This document shows, in pieces, positions 9,281 to 16,858 of a stretch of DNA of 64,000 nt. The stretch is from contig CAWHUL010000023.1 in NCBI GenBank assembly GCA_963832365.1, positions 221,295 to 285,294 of the forward strand, given 5' to 3'. Each line of letters opens with the position of its first letter. The stretch's first letter is position 1. The translations under genes were made by a program, and so were the position numbers. The notes under the pieces are model-generated. The model was not told the origin of the DNA, did not search any database, and saw only the letters and a program-made list of their open reading frames with translations. This DNA comes from CAWBRT01 sp963832365. Its GTDB lineage: Bacteria > Acidobacteriota > Terriglobia > Terriglobales > Acidobacteriaceae.

Positions 9281-10225
9281 TTACAGAATCTTCTTTCCGA
9301 AGGCGCTCTGGGCGAGGCCGACGGCGAGTTCGGCGGTGCGGTTGCGTTCATCGATCACCGGATTGACCTCGACGATCTCGAAGCTGAGCATGCGGCCGTG
9401 GTCGGCAATGATCTCCATGGCGAGGTGCGCCTCGCGATAGGTGACGCCGCCGGGTACGGGCGTGCCCACGCCGGGTGCATCTTCCGGGTCAATGAAGTCC
9501 ATATCCACCGAGACGTGATATCCGACGGTGCCGCGACCAGCGATGCGGAGAGCTTCCTCCATCACGGTGCGCATGCCGCGCTCATCGATGTCGCGCATGG
9601 TGAAGGCCTCGATGCCGGCGCGCCGGATGTTTTCCTTCTCCTGGAGGTCGACATCGCGAATGCCGACCAGCACACAGTTATCGGGGGCGATCTTGGGCGT
9701 CCAGTTATAGAGATCCGCCAGCGCCTTGGGGCCGAGTCCCATGATGGCTCCCAGGGGCATGCCGTGGACGTTGCCGCTCGCGGAAGTTTCCGGGGTGTTG
9801 ATGTCGGAGTGGGCGTCGAGCCAGATGAGCCCGACGCGCTGCTGGCGTTCGCGATAGAACTCGGCCAGCCCGGATACGGAGCCGACTGCCATGGAGTGAT
9901 CGCCGCCGATCGAGAGCGGGACTGCGCCCTCGCGCAAGATGGCGCGGACCAGGTCGGCTTGCTTCTGGCATGTGGCGGTGATCTCCCGGAGATAACGGGC
10001 GCTTAACTCGCCGGGGTTCTTCTGTTCAGCCAGGGTTACGGAAATATTGCCGGCGTCTTCGACGACGTGGCCGAGAGCTTCGAGCTTGGCTTCCAGGCCG
10101 GCGACGCGAACCGCCGAAGGTCCCATGTCGACACCGCGGCGCTGCTGCCCAAGGTCGAGCGGAACGCCGATCACCTTGATGGTGCGGCGGAGAATGCTTC
10201 CGAAAGATGCGGGAACGCTTTCCAT
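9281..10225 (-). CDS. rocF: Arginase
   Basis: Manganese enzyme of the ureohydrolase fold that splits arginine into ornithine and urea. 314 residues, normal length. Metal ligands are in GGDHS (107-111), DAHSDINTP (137-145) and DMDFIDP (about 240), with SGNVHGMPLG and the GGVTYREAH loop also typical of arginase and not of agmatinase. The start lies 6 bp after the asnS stop, so it is probably translationally coupled to it. No urease or ornithine genes are next to it. Confidence 0.95.
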   Translation of the reverse strand: MESVPASFGSILRRTIKVIGVPLDLGQQRRGVDMGPSAVRVAGLEAKLEALGHVVEDAGNISVTLAEQKNPGELSARYLREITATCQKQADLVRAILREGAVPLSIGGDHSMAVGSVSGLAEFYRERQQRVGLIWLDAHSDINTPETSASGNVHGMPLGAIMGLGPKALADLYNWTPKIAPDNCVLVGIRDVDLQEKENIRRAGIEAFTMRDIDERGMRTVMEEALRIAGRGTVGYHVSVDMDFIDPEDAPGVGTPVPGGVTYREAHLAMEIIADHGRMLSFEIVEVNPVIDERNRTAELAVGLAQSAFGKKIL

Positions 10226-10231
10226 GATTAC

Positions 10232-11557
10232 CTACGGATACATTCTATGCAGCATGCGCGGGAATGGAATGGTTTCGCGCACGTGCTCCAGGCCGCAGAC
10301 CCAGGCTACGACGCGCTCGATGCCCATGCCGAAGCCGGAGTGCGGAACGCCGCCGAACTTGCGCAGATCGAGATACCACTGAAAAGCTTCCTGCGGCAAC
10401 TGGTGCTCCTGAATCCGCTTCAACAGCAGTTCGTAGCTGCCCACGCGCTGCGAGCCGCCGATGATTTCGCCGTAGCCTTCGGGGGCGAGCACGTCGACGC
10501 AGAGCGCTTTGCTGGGGTCTTTCGCGTCCGGCTCCATGTAGAAAGCCTTCACCGCCGCGGGATAGCGATGCACCATCAGCGGCCGCTCGAACTTCGATGA
10601 GATGTAGGTTTCGTCCGGCGAGCCGAAGTCGTTGCCGTACTCGAACTTGCTCTCCAGCTCACCCTTGGCGTGGCCTTCGTGCAGCATCGCGACCGCGTCG
10701 TCATAGCTGATGCGCGGGAAGGGCGTATCGATTTTTTCGAGGAAGCTGATGTCGCGTCCCATGGTTTCCAGATCGGCGCGGCGATGCTCCAGGCAGCGCT
10801 TGACGATGTGGGTGATGAAATTCTCGGCCAGTTCCATGATGTCGTCGAGCGTGGCGTAGGCGACTTCGGGCTCGACCATCCAGAACTCGGTGAGGTGGCG
10901 GCGGGTCTTCGATTTCTCGGCGCGGAAGGTTGGCCCGAAGCTGTAGACCTTGCCGAGCGCCATGGCGGTCGCTTCCATGTAGAGCTGCCCGGACTGGGTG
11001 AGGTAGGCCTGCTCTTCGAAGTAGTCGACCGGGAAGAGCGTGGTCGTGCCCTCGCAGGCGGCGGGCGTCAGGATCGGCGGATCGGTCAGGGTGTAGCCGT
11101 TCTGGTTCAGGTATTCGCGCGCGGAATTGATGATTTCGGCGCGAGTGCGCAGAATGGCGGCCTGACGCGGAGAGCGCATCCAGAGATGACGGTGCTCCAT
11201 CAGGAAGTCGACGCCGTGCTCCTTGGGGGTGATCGGATAGGGATCGCTCTCGGACACGCGCTGGACGACGTCGGCGGTTTCCACCTCGAGTTCGTAGCCG
11301 CCGGGGGCGCGTTTATCGGCGCGCACCTGCCCGGAGACGATCAGGGCGGATTCCTGCGTCAGGCCCTTGAGCGCGTCCCACACTTCGGGCGCGACCTTGC
11401 TCTTGACCACCACGCCCTGCACCAGGCCGGAGCCGTCGCGGATGATGGGAAAGAGCAGTTTGCCGCTCTCCCGCAGGTTGTAGAGCCAGCCGCGAACGGT
11501 GACCGACTGGCCTTCATGACCGCCGAGTTGAGAGATAGTAACGATTGGAGCTTGCAT
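10232..11557 (-). CDS. asnS: Asparaginyl-tRNA synthetase
   Basis: Class II aminoacyl-tRNA synthetase that charges tRNA-Asn. With the start at 11557 it has 441 residues; an upstream in-frame start at 11614 would add 19 unlike the family. The N-terminal OB-fold shows VTVRGWLYNLRESGKL, then the class II motifs FRAEKSKTRRHLTEFWM (motif 2) and GFGMGIERVVAWVCG (motif 3), ending in the canonical IPFPRMLHRMYP. The Asn-specific signature is clearer than Asp: there is no bacterial AspRS insertion. It is the first gene of a minus-strand group with arginase, ddl, selB and kbl. No T-box leader is seen upstream. Confidence 0.95.
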   Translation of the reverse strand: MQAPIVTISQLGGHEGQSVTVRGWLYNLRESGKLLFPIIRDGSGLVQGVVVKSKVAPEVWDALKGLTQESALIVSGQVRADKRAPGGYELEVETADVVQRVSESDPYPITPKEHGVDFLMEHRHLWMRSPRQAAILRTRAEIINSAREYLNQNGYTLTDPPILTPAACEGTTTLFPVDYFEEQAYLTQSGQLYMEATAMALGKVYSFGPTFRAEKSKTRRHLTEFWMVEPEVAYATLDDIMELAENFITHIVKRCLEHRRADLETMGRDISFLEKIDTPFPRISYDDAVAMLHEGHAKGELESKFEYGNDFGSPDETYISSKFERPLMVHRYPAAVKAFYMEPDAKDPSKALCVDVLAPEGYGEIIGGSQRVGSYELLLKRIQEHQLPQEAFQWYLDLRKFGGVPHSGFGMGIERVVAWVCGLEHVRETIPFPRMLHRMYP

Positions 11558-11664
11558 AAGTGGTTGGCTGAACTGGTGCGCCGGATGATAACGAAAATGG
11601 CGCGTATTCGCCAAATGGCTATTGTAGCGGCTGCGGGAGAATCAGGCGAGAGGCGAGGATGTAT

Positions 11665-11705
11665 CCCACGTCAGCCCAAAAGCAGGGCGGGAAGTGGGGC
11701 ACCAA
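11665..11705. repeat. REP-like hairpin upstream of asnS
   Basis: Imperfect palindrome with CCCACGTCAGCCC and GGGCGGGAAGTGGGG around AAAAGCA, followed by CACC. A diverged member of the hairpin family, with one arm mutated so that pairing is weaker. Confidence 0.7.
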
Positions 11706-11791
11706 GTCAGCTGAACCCGTTGCGGAACCTCTCGGAGCGGAGTAGGATTCCGCACGGCTGTCGACTATTGAAAACTGGAGAATCACGGAAA

Positions 11792-12055
11792 ATGGCAGCA
11801 GCAAACCCGTCGCAACTTCCGAATGAGGTTTACGCGATCTTTGTTGGTCCCATAGATCAAGCCGGGGCTCAAAGATTGGTGAACAGCCTAACGTTCGCCT
11901 CTACCAATAACGTGAAGCATGTCCATCTTCTGTTTCAATCACAAGGCGGCGGAATCGGCGAGGGGATTTTTCTTCACAATTTATTCGAGAAACTACCTCT
12001 TGACTTAACCCAGCTATTTCAGCAAGATCCAGGGCGGGAAGTTTGTCTTTGTTGA
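11792..12055 (+). pseudogene. Truncated ClpP-like serine protease homologue fused to a foreign tail
   Basis: The first 70 or so residues (VYAIFVGPIDQAGAQRL, VHLLFQSQGGGIGEGIFL, NLFEKLPLDL) match the N-terminal third of a ClpP-like/SppA-like protein family I know from other bacteria. The remaining two thirds, including any catalytic Ser and His, are gone. From about 12010 the DNA instead reads, one frame over, as a short tail GGKFVFVEEFAAK followed by a stop, which resembles the end of a different protein (perhaps a substrate-binding protein; weak). This looks like a deletion junction. ATG 11792 has a GGAG about 11 bases upstream. Product unlikely to be functional. Confidence 0.6.
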
Positions 12056-12103
12056 AGAGTTCGCGGCCAAGTAACGCTGCGCGAATTGTAGCCGTCGTGA
12101 CGT

Positions 12104-12472
12104 TTGAAACTGTCGCAGGTTAGCAGCGTCTCCGTCTTCTACGGCAAGATTCAGGCTTCCTCAGGGCGAGGTGGTCGCTCTGATGGGAGCCAACGCGGAG
12201 CCGGAAAATCCACGCTCATTTGCACCGTCGCTGGCCGTGCTGAAGCCGTAAGCGGACAAATTCTCGTGGAAAGCAAGGTCGGGCCCCGCAGCCTCATGTT
12301 GTTGCCAAGATGGGGATCAGCACGACTGCTGAAAAACGTGCTGACTTATGAAGCGGGGCTCCACCGAGTGTATAAACCAGGGCCGAAAACAGCCTGTTCA
12401 GCGGCGTCCCTTTTAGAACCTCAATTTGATCGCGGACTGGGCGAGTGGGACCTGCATTCGAAAACCCAGTGA
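12104..12472 (+). pseudogene. Degraded branched-chain amino-acid ABC transporter ATPase (LivF-like)
   Basis: The start reads LSQVS then VSVFYGKIQA, the normal N-terminus of LivF-type ATPases. The reading frame is then shifted: GEVVALMGAN lies in one frame and RGAGKSTLICTVAG in another, so Walker A is split by an indel. Further on, HVVAKMGIS in a third frame corresponds to the usual LivF segment before the missing Q-loop/signature half. No Walker B or signature motif follows. Together with the truncated gene just upstream this is a decayed remnant of a Liv operon. An intact binding protein of this transporter class is at 51.7 kb, but I see no intact permease or ATPase in the window. Confidence 0.65.
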
Positions 12473-12486
12473 GAGGCCTCAACAAA

Positions 12487-13671
12487 ATGTCGATAGCTAA
12501 TACGCCCGCAGTACGATTGGCGCCACGGATGGAGTTGGTCCCGTTCTCTGGAATCGAAAGGTTACCGAGCGGGCAAAGGCCCTCGAGCGTGACGGACATC
12601 CGGTGATCTTCCTCGAAATGGGCGGCTGATTTCAATACGCCGGCGCATATCAAGGAAGCTGCCAAGCGCGCCCTGGACGCCGGGGACGTCCACTACACTT
12701 CCAACTACGGGACGTCTGCCCTGCGGGTCGCCATCGCCGAAAAGCTTCGTCGAGACAATGACCTGCGTTACAACGCGGAGGGTGAATTGCTGGTCACAGC
12801 TGGTGCCGCCGAGGCCATTAATGTCGCGTTCCTCGCTCTTCTCGATTCCGGCGACGAAGTTCTCTATGCTGAACCAAGCTGGATGAACTACGCTGCGGTC
12901 GCGCGTCTGGCAGGAGCGGTACCCGTTCCCTATTGCCTAAGAGAGTCGAACGGTTACCAGGTCGACGTGGGCGAACTCCGGCGAGCTATCTCCTCCAGGA
13001 CGCGTTTGCTTGTGGTTGCGTCGCCGCACAATCCGACGGGCGTCGTGCAGTCTCCGGAGACTTTGCGGGCAATTGCGAAGCTTGCGGTCGAACGCGACCT
13101 CGTCGTTCTTTCCGACGAAATCTACGAGAAAATCATCTACGATGGGCGCACACATGTGAGCCTTGCCTCGCTGCCGGCGATGTGGGAGCGGACGCTTACC
13201 GTCAATGGCTTCTCCAAGGCGTACTCCATGACGGGATGGCGCATTGGCTATGTCGCCGCGCCCCCACCGTTCATTCTGGCAATGAATCGTGTGCACCAGT
13301 ACACGACCGCTTGTGCCTGCTCCTTCGCTCAAGCCGGCGCGGTCGAGGCGCTCGCAGGCCCGCAGGACTGCGTCCGTGACATGGTTCGGGAGTTCGAGCG
13401 GCGTCGTAATTTGTTTGTCTCCGGCCTCAATACGCTGCGCGGCCTCTCCTGTCTGCAGCCCGGCGGCGCTTTCTATGCTTGGGTGAACATTGAGGGTACG
13501 GGGATGCGCTCAGAGGAGTTCTCCCTCAAACTGCTCGAGAACGAGCACGTTTCGTGCGTTCCTGGTGCGGTGTTTGGCGCCGCAGGAGAAGGATACATTC
13601 GATTCTCCTATGCGAACTCCTATGAACGGTTGGCCGAAACTCTGGAACGCCTGAAACGGTTCTGCAATTGA
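12487..13671 (+). pseudogene. Class I/II aminotransferase with two compensating frameshifts
   Basis: Fold-type I PLP aminotransferase, complete if two indels are ignored. The N-terminus (MSIANTPAVRL ... VPFSGIE) is in frame 1. A missing base near 12560 moves VTERAKALERDGHPVIFLEMG into frame 3, and a missing two bases near 12624 (where E-P-D is expected before F-N-T-P) returns to frame 1, which stays open to 13671. Later motifs are intact: HYTSNYGTSALR, ASPHNPTGVV, SDEIYEKIIYDG, the PLP lysine in NGFSKAYSMTGWRIGY and IRFSYANSYE. It may be a real pseudogene or two sequencing errors. A shortened protein from 12787 would lack the N-terminal arm. Substrate unknown; aspartate/alanine aminotransferase-like. 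Confidence 0.8.
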
Positions 13672-13791
13672 GTGCGGGCTCGCGCGTGAATATTTCCGCA
13701 CCTTTCGTTTGGGCTCAGGGCGCAGTCTCATCTGCCGCCGATATGCGCTTACATCCAGCTAGCGGAGCCAGCGCGGCGCGCACTGGCTGTA

Positions 13792-14867
13792 TTAGGAGGC
13801 CAATTTTGCGCCTGCTGCCGATTGCGGGCGCATTACGCGCGTTTCGCCAGTGGACCGACCGCGTGCTTTCACTTCGCGTTGCCGTCGGTTGTGGGCGTAC
13901 TCGGCGACGCGCGCGAGGCACTCCTGCTGGATGAACGGATCGTCTCCGAAGCCTTCGAGCCAGCAGACATCGGGTTCGCGGCGAAACCACGTCATCTGGC
14001 GCTTGGCGAGGTTGCGATGTCCCTGCTGCGCGGCGGAAATCGCCTGATCGAGAGTTAGTTCGTCGGCGAGAAACTGCGCCGCCTGGCGGTAACCGAGCGA
14101 ACCGAGGTGGGGAACTGCACCCACGCGCATGGCGGTCGGTCGGACGCTTCGCCGTAGCGCTGGAGCAGGCCGCGCGTTTCTTCGATCGAGCCCGGCGGCA
14201 AACATCTCGCGGGCACGCTGATTGATGCGCGCGTAGAGCAGGCTGCGCTCGGGATTGAGTCCCGAGGCGGAGGATGCGGAATCCGTTGAAGCGGTTCACG
14301 TCCGGCGAGCCACAGTTGGCTCATGGGGCGATTGGCGAGCAGGCAGACTTCAATGGCGCGGACCAGCTTCGGAGTGTCGTTGGGATGGATCGCTTGGGCG
14401 GCGCCGCGGTCCAGACGCGCCAGCACGCGATGCAGATAGCCTGATTCTTTCTCGCGCGCCCGTCGCCGCAGACGGTCGCGCAACTCTTCCGAGCGCAGTG
14501 GCCCGGCGAAGAGACCTTCCAACAGGGCGCGCAGGTAGAGTCCACTGCCTCCGGCCACGATGGGCAAATGGCTGCGAGTGGCAATCTCGCCAAGCACGTG
14601 GCGGGCGAGTCGGGCATAATCTCCGGCGGTGAAGGGTTCTTCAGGGTCAACCAGGTCGAGCATGTGATGAGGCGCGCGGGCGCGTTCCTGCGGGCTGGGC
14701 TTGGCGGTGCCGATCAGCAGGTCGCGGTAGATGGCGACCGAGTCGCAGCTAACGATTTCGCCGGCGAAGCGCTCAGCCAAAGCCAAAGAGAGCGCGGTCT
14801 TGCCGCTGGCCGTGGGGCCGAGAATCACCACCAGCGGATGATCGCCGGCGTTCACCGGGTGCTCCAT
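13792..14867 (-). pseudogene. miaA: tRNA dimethylallyltransferase, frameshifted in the middle
   Basis: MiaA isopentenylates A37 of tRNAs that read U-starting codons. The N-terminal 190 residues are intact: P-loop GPTASGKTALS, VSCDSVAIYRDL, GTAKPS and the GGSGLYLRALLEG segment. Between about 14290 and 14140 the frame moves at least four times: extra bases after REPLQ, in RILRLG and before IEETRGLLQRYG, then a lost base before AMRVGAVPHLGSLGYRQ. The remaining C-terminus, including QQGHRNLAKRQMTWFRR, is again intact to 13792. ATG 14867 begins MEHPVNAGDH. Because miaA is nearly universal in bacteria, base-calling error is a serious alternative to a true pseudogene. It is convergent with the aminotransferase. 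Confidence 0.85.
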
Positions 14868-14952
14868 GGAGACGCTGTTAGCGATGCTCTTATAGGCCTG
14901 CCGTCCAATCGAAAAACCTGCGTCGCCGCCGTATTTTGATGTTGCACGAAAA

Positions 14953-14987
14953 GCCCCACCCAAGCTTCGCTTGAATGGGGCACCCGC
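14953..14987. repeat. REP-like hairpin upstream of miaA
   Basis: Arms CCCCACCCAAGC and GCTTGAATGGGG with a three-base loop, followed by CACCCG. A near copy lies at 15194-15228. Confidence 0.75.
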
Positions 14988-15021
14988 GAGATTTTAAGAC
15001 TGTCGGGAAGCAGTGTGGGAG

Positions 15022-15144
15022 TCACCGGGCGCTCCACGGAATCTGTCGCCAGAATCGCGCAATGGTGATGAGAAGGATCAGCAGAGCGATCAGGATGAGC
15101 CCGTAAATGCGCCTTGCGCTGCCTGGATGAATGGGAGCGGCCAC
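15022..15144 (-). CDS. Small single-pass membrane protein, about 40 residues
   Basis: GTG at 15144 opens a 40-codon frame: a short Pro/Ala start, ARRIYGLILIALLILLITIA as one clear membrane span, then RFWRQIPWSAR and stop. Small proteins with one helix and an IPWSAR-like end seem familiar from other Acidobacteriota, but I cannot name a family. It lies upstream of miaA on the same strand, separated by a hairpin repeat. There is no strong Shine-Dalgarno sequence. Moderate to low confidence that it is expressed. Confidence 0.4.
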   Translation of the reverse strand: MAAPIHPGSARRIYGLILIALLILLITIARFWRQIPWSAR

Positions 15145-15528
15145 GGCGCCATTGTAAACCTGCCCTCAGGCTGTGCTTTAGGGGTGGAGGAAAAGCTTCA
15201 CCTAAGCTTCGCTTGAATGGGGCACCCGCCGTCGATCCCACATTAGCCAACTGCGGCAAATGTGGGCCACCAGCCAGCCCCACGTCAGTCCAAAAGCGGG
15301 ACGGGACGTGGGGGCACCCGAAACTCGTTGGGATCCTGAACGCACGGGACGGAAGCTGAGACACCAGTGATGCGATCTCAAGGTGCGGCAACGCATCGTC
15401 GATCCCACATTAGCCAACTGCGGCAAATGTGGGCCACCAGCCAACCCACGCGGGCCACAAGGCCGACCAACTCCACCCTCTGGTTTCACCGGAAGCTAGG
15501 GCACTCCAACGACAGCGTGGAGGCGAAG
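15145..15528. repeat. Intergenic block of four REP-like hairpins
   Basis: This gap has no convincing gene. It holds hairpins at 15194-15228 (CACCTAAGC/GCTTGAATGGGG), 15237-15271 (CCCACATT/AATGTGGG with inner GCC/GGC), 15278-15320 (CCCCACGTC/GACGTGGGG) and 15404-15437 (CCCACATT/AATGTGGG). The last two with the roughly 80 bp between them form a composite unit that recurs at 15904-16064. Confidence 0.85.
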
Positions 15529-15744
15529 CTAGGTTTTTCCTTTTACAGCGGACAGGCACTGGCCGAAGAGTTCCAGCAGATGTTTGGCGTAGTCTTCCGG
15601 CTTGGACACCGTGCCGCCCTGGAAGCCCGCGCCGGGCATTCCCGTTTTGCCATAGCCGGTTGTGCCAGCGATAAACTTCATCATGTCGAGCGCGATGTCC
15701 TCATCGCGACGCGAACCTGCGGCCGTCTCTTTTTCTTGCGTCAT
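15529..15744 (-). CDS. Small conserved hypothetical protein, 71 residues
   Basis: Starting at ATG 15744 (GGAGG 11 bases upstream) the protein begins MTQEKETAAGSRRDEDIALD and has a compact second half with MMKFIAGTTGYGKTG, PGAGFQGG, KPEDYAKHLLELFGQCL. The tyrosine/glycine pattern and the EDYA.HLLELFG helix resemble a small soluble protein that I recall in several Acidobacteriota genomes without a known function. GYGKTG is too short and isolated to call a P-loop. No partner gene is adjacent; repeat blocks flank both sides. Confidence 0.6.
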   Translation of the reverse strand: MTQEKETAAGSRRDEDIALDMMKFIAGTTGYGKTGMPGAGFQGGTVSKPEDYAKHLLELFGQCLSAVKGKT

Positions 15745-16113
15745 GGCAGGAAGCGCCTCCAGATCAGATTGGCGGTGGGTCCCAACGCTTGTCGGGGAAC
15801 TCACCCAAGCAAGCTTTTGATGTTAGCAGAACCAGCCGAGTTCGCCGGACGCGAGCGGAGCGCGGGATGGTGTCGAATTTCACCCGAGTCCAAGAATCAA
15901 CTACCCCACGTCAGTCCAAAAGCGGGACGGGACGTGGGCACCCGAAACTCGTCGGAATCCCGAATTGCCCCGGACGGAAGCTGAAGGCACCAGTGATGCG
16001 GGCTTAGGTAGGGCAACAGCAATGTCGTTCCCACATTAGCCAACTGCGGCAAATGTGGGCCACCTTGTCAGTCGTGAGTCGCAGGAAGATGATGAAGCGA
16101 TAAAATCAGAATC
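15745..16113. repeat. Intergenic block with a second composite REP-like unit
   Basis: Hairpin 15904-15945 (CCCCACGTC/GACGTGGG) and hairpin 16030-16066 (CCCACATT/AATGTGGG) are joined by about 85 bp that resemble the spacer at 15321-15403 (AAACTCGT..G.ATCC, GGACGGAAGCTGA, CACCAGTGATGCG words shared). Otherwise no gene is visible here. Confidence 0.8.
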
Positions 16114-16338
16114 ATGGGCGAGCTGGGCAAGGTGCTGATCGGCTTGGGTGCACTGCTGGTGGTGCTGGGGATCGTGTTGCTCGCGGCTGGGAAGTTACAG
16201 TTGCCGCTCGGACGCCTTCCGGGCGACATCACCTGGCGCGGCAAGAACAGCGTGGTTTACTTTCCTATCGTTACCTGCATTGTGGTCAGCGTGCTGCTTT
16301 CGCTCGTGTTCTGGGTCATCGGGCACTTCCGGCGGTAA
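16114..16338 (+). CDS. DUF2905-type small membrane protein
   Basis: 74 residues with two membrane spans: VLIGLGALLVVLGIVLLAAG (about 7-26) and a second about 49-69 ending WVIGHFRR. Between them lies the family signature LPLGRLPGDITWRGKN. This pattern is that of DUF2905, a widespread inner-membrane protein of unknown role. It precedes another small membrane protein and an NRAMP-like transporter, with a REP-like hairpin (16361-16397) in the gap. A good start and intact length. Confidence 0.85.
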   Translation: MGELGKVLIGLGALLVVLGIVLLAAGKLQLPLGRLPGDITWRGKNSVVYFPIVTCIVVSVLLSLVFWVIGHFRR

Positions 16339-16360
16339 CTGCTGTTTTTTCAGCTTCGAT

Positions 16361-16397
16361 CCCACATCTGCTAACTGCGGCAGATATGGGGCACCAC
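16361..16397. repeat. REP-like hairpin after the DUF2905 gene
   Basis: Arms CCCACATCTGC and GCAGATATGGGG around TAACTGCG, followed by CACCACG. The inner arm is altered on both sides relative to the CCCACATT copies so that pairing is kept. Confidence 0.7.
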
Positions 16398-16483
16398 GAT
16401 ATTTCCAGGGTCATAAATTTCGCTGCAAAAGAGCGATTCAGAGCTCCAACCCACAGGTCAGCCCGCGCGTCCTAACCAAAGTG

Positions 16484-16858
16484 ATGCCCGAAACAGCAAT
16501 ACAAGCGATATCACTGGCCGGCAACTTCCTGTTGATCGGCGGGCTCGTGCTCTACGGCTTCACCCTCTTCGCCGAGTATCACGCCTCCGGGAAATGGGCC
16601 AAGAACATTACCGGCCTGCTCGCCGGCCTAGGCATGCTGACGCTGGCGTTTGCGCTGGTGATCACGCCGGGCAATGCCGAAGTCATCATCAGGGTCGCCC
16701 ATACCAAGGCCTCGATCGTCTTTCTGTGCATTAGCAGCGCGCTGATGCTGGCGGCCATCGCGGCCTTTGGACTGATCACTTACGCCAAACCGTTTCGCCT
16801 GCGTATGGAACGGAGAATCCAACGGGACCTGAACAGTGACCTTCCAAAGATCCCCTGA
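16484..16858 (+). CDS. Membrane protein of unknown function, 124 residues
   Basis: ATG 16484 opens a frame with three or four hydrophobic helices: SLAGNFLLIGGLVLYGFTLF, ITGLLAGLGMLTLAFALVI, and IVFLCISSALMLAAIAAFGLI, ending in a basic cytosolic tail (RLRMERRIQRD). No motif lets me name a family. Its 3' end overlaps the NRAMP-like gene by 23 bp, so the pair is probably co-translated. A possible regulatory or accessory link to that transporter is inference only. GTG 16481 is an alternative start. Confidence 0.65.
   Translation: MPETAIQAISLAGNFLLIGGLVLYGFTLFAEYHASGKWAKNITGLLAGLGMLTLAFALVITPGNAEVIIRVAHTKASIVFLCISSALMLAAIAAFGLITYAKPFRLRMERRIQRDLNSDLPKIP

Noticed and set aside
10670..12055. A 461-residue plus-strand frame
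   Set aside because: The first 370 codons are the antisense of asnS; only the C-terminal 87 residues (from 11792) have similarity to a real protein family.
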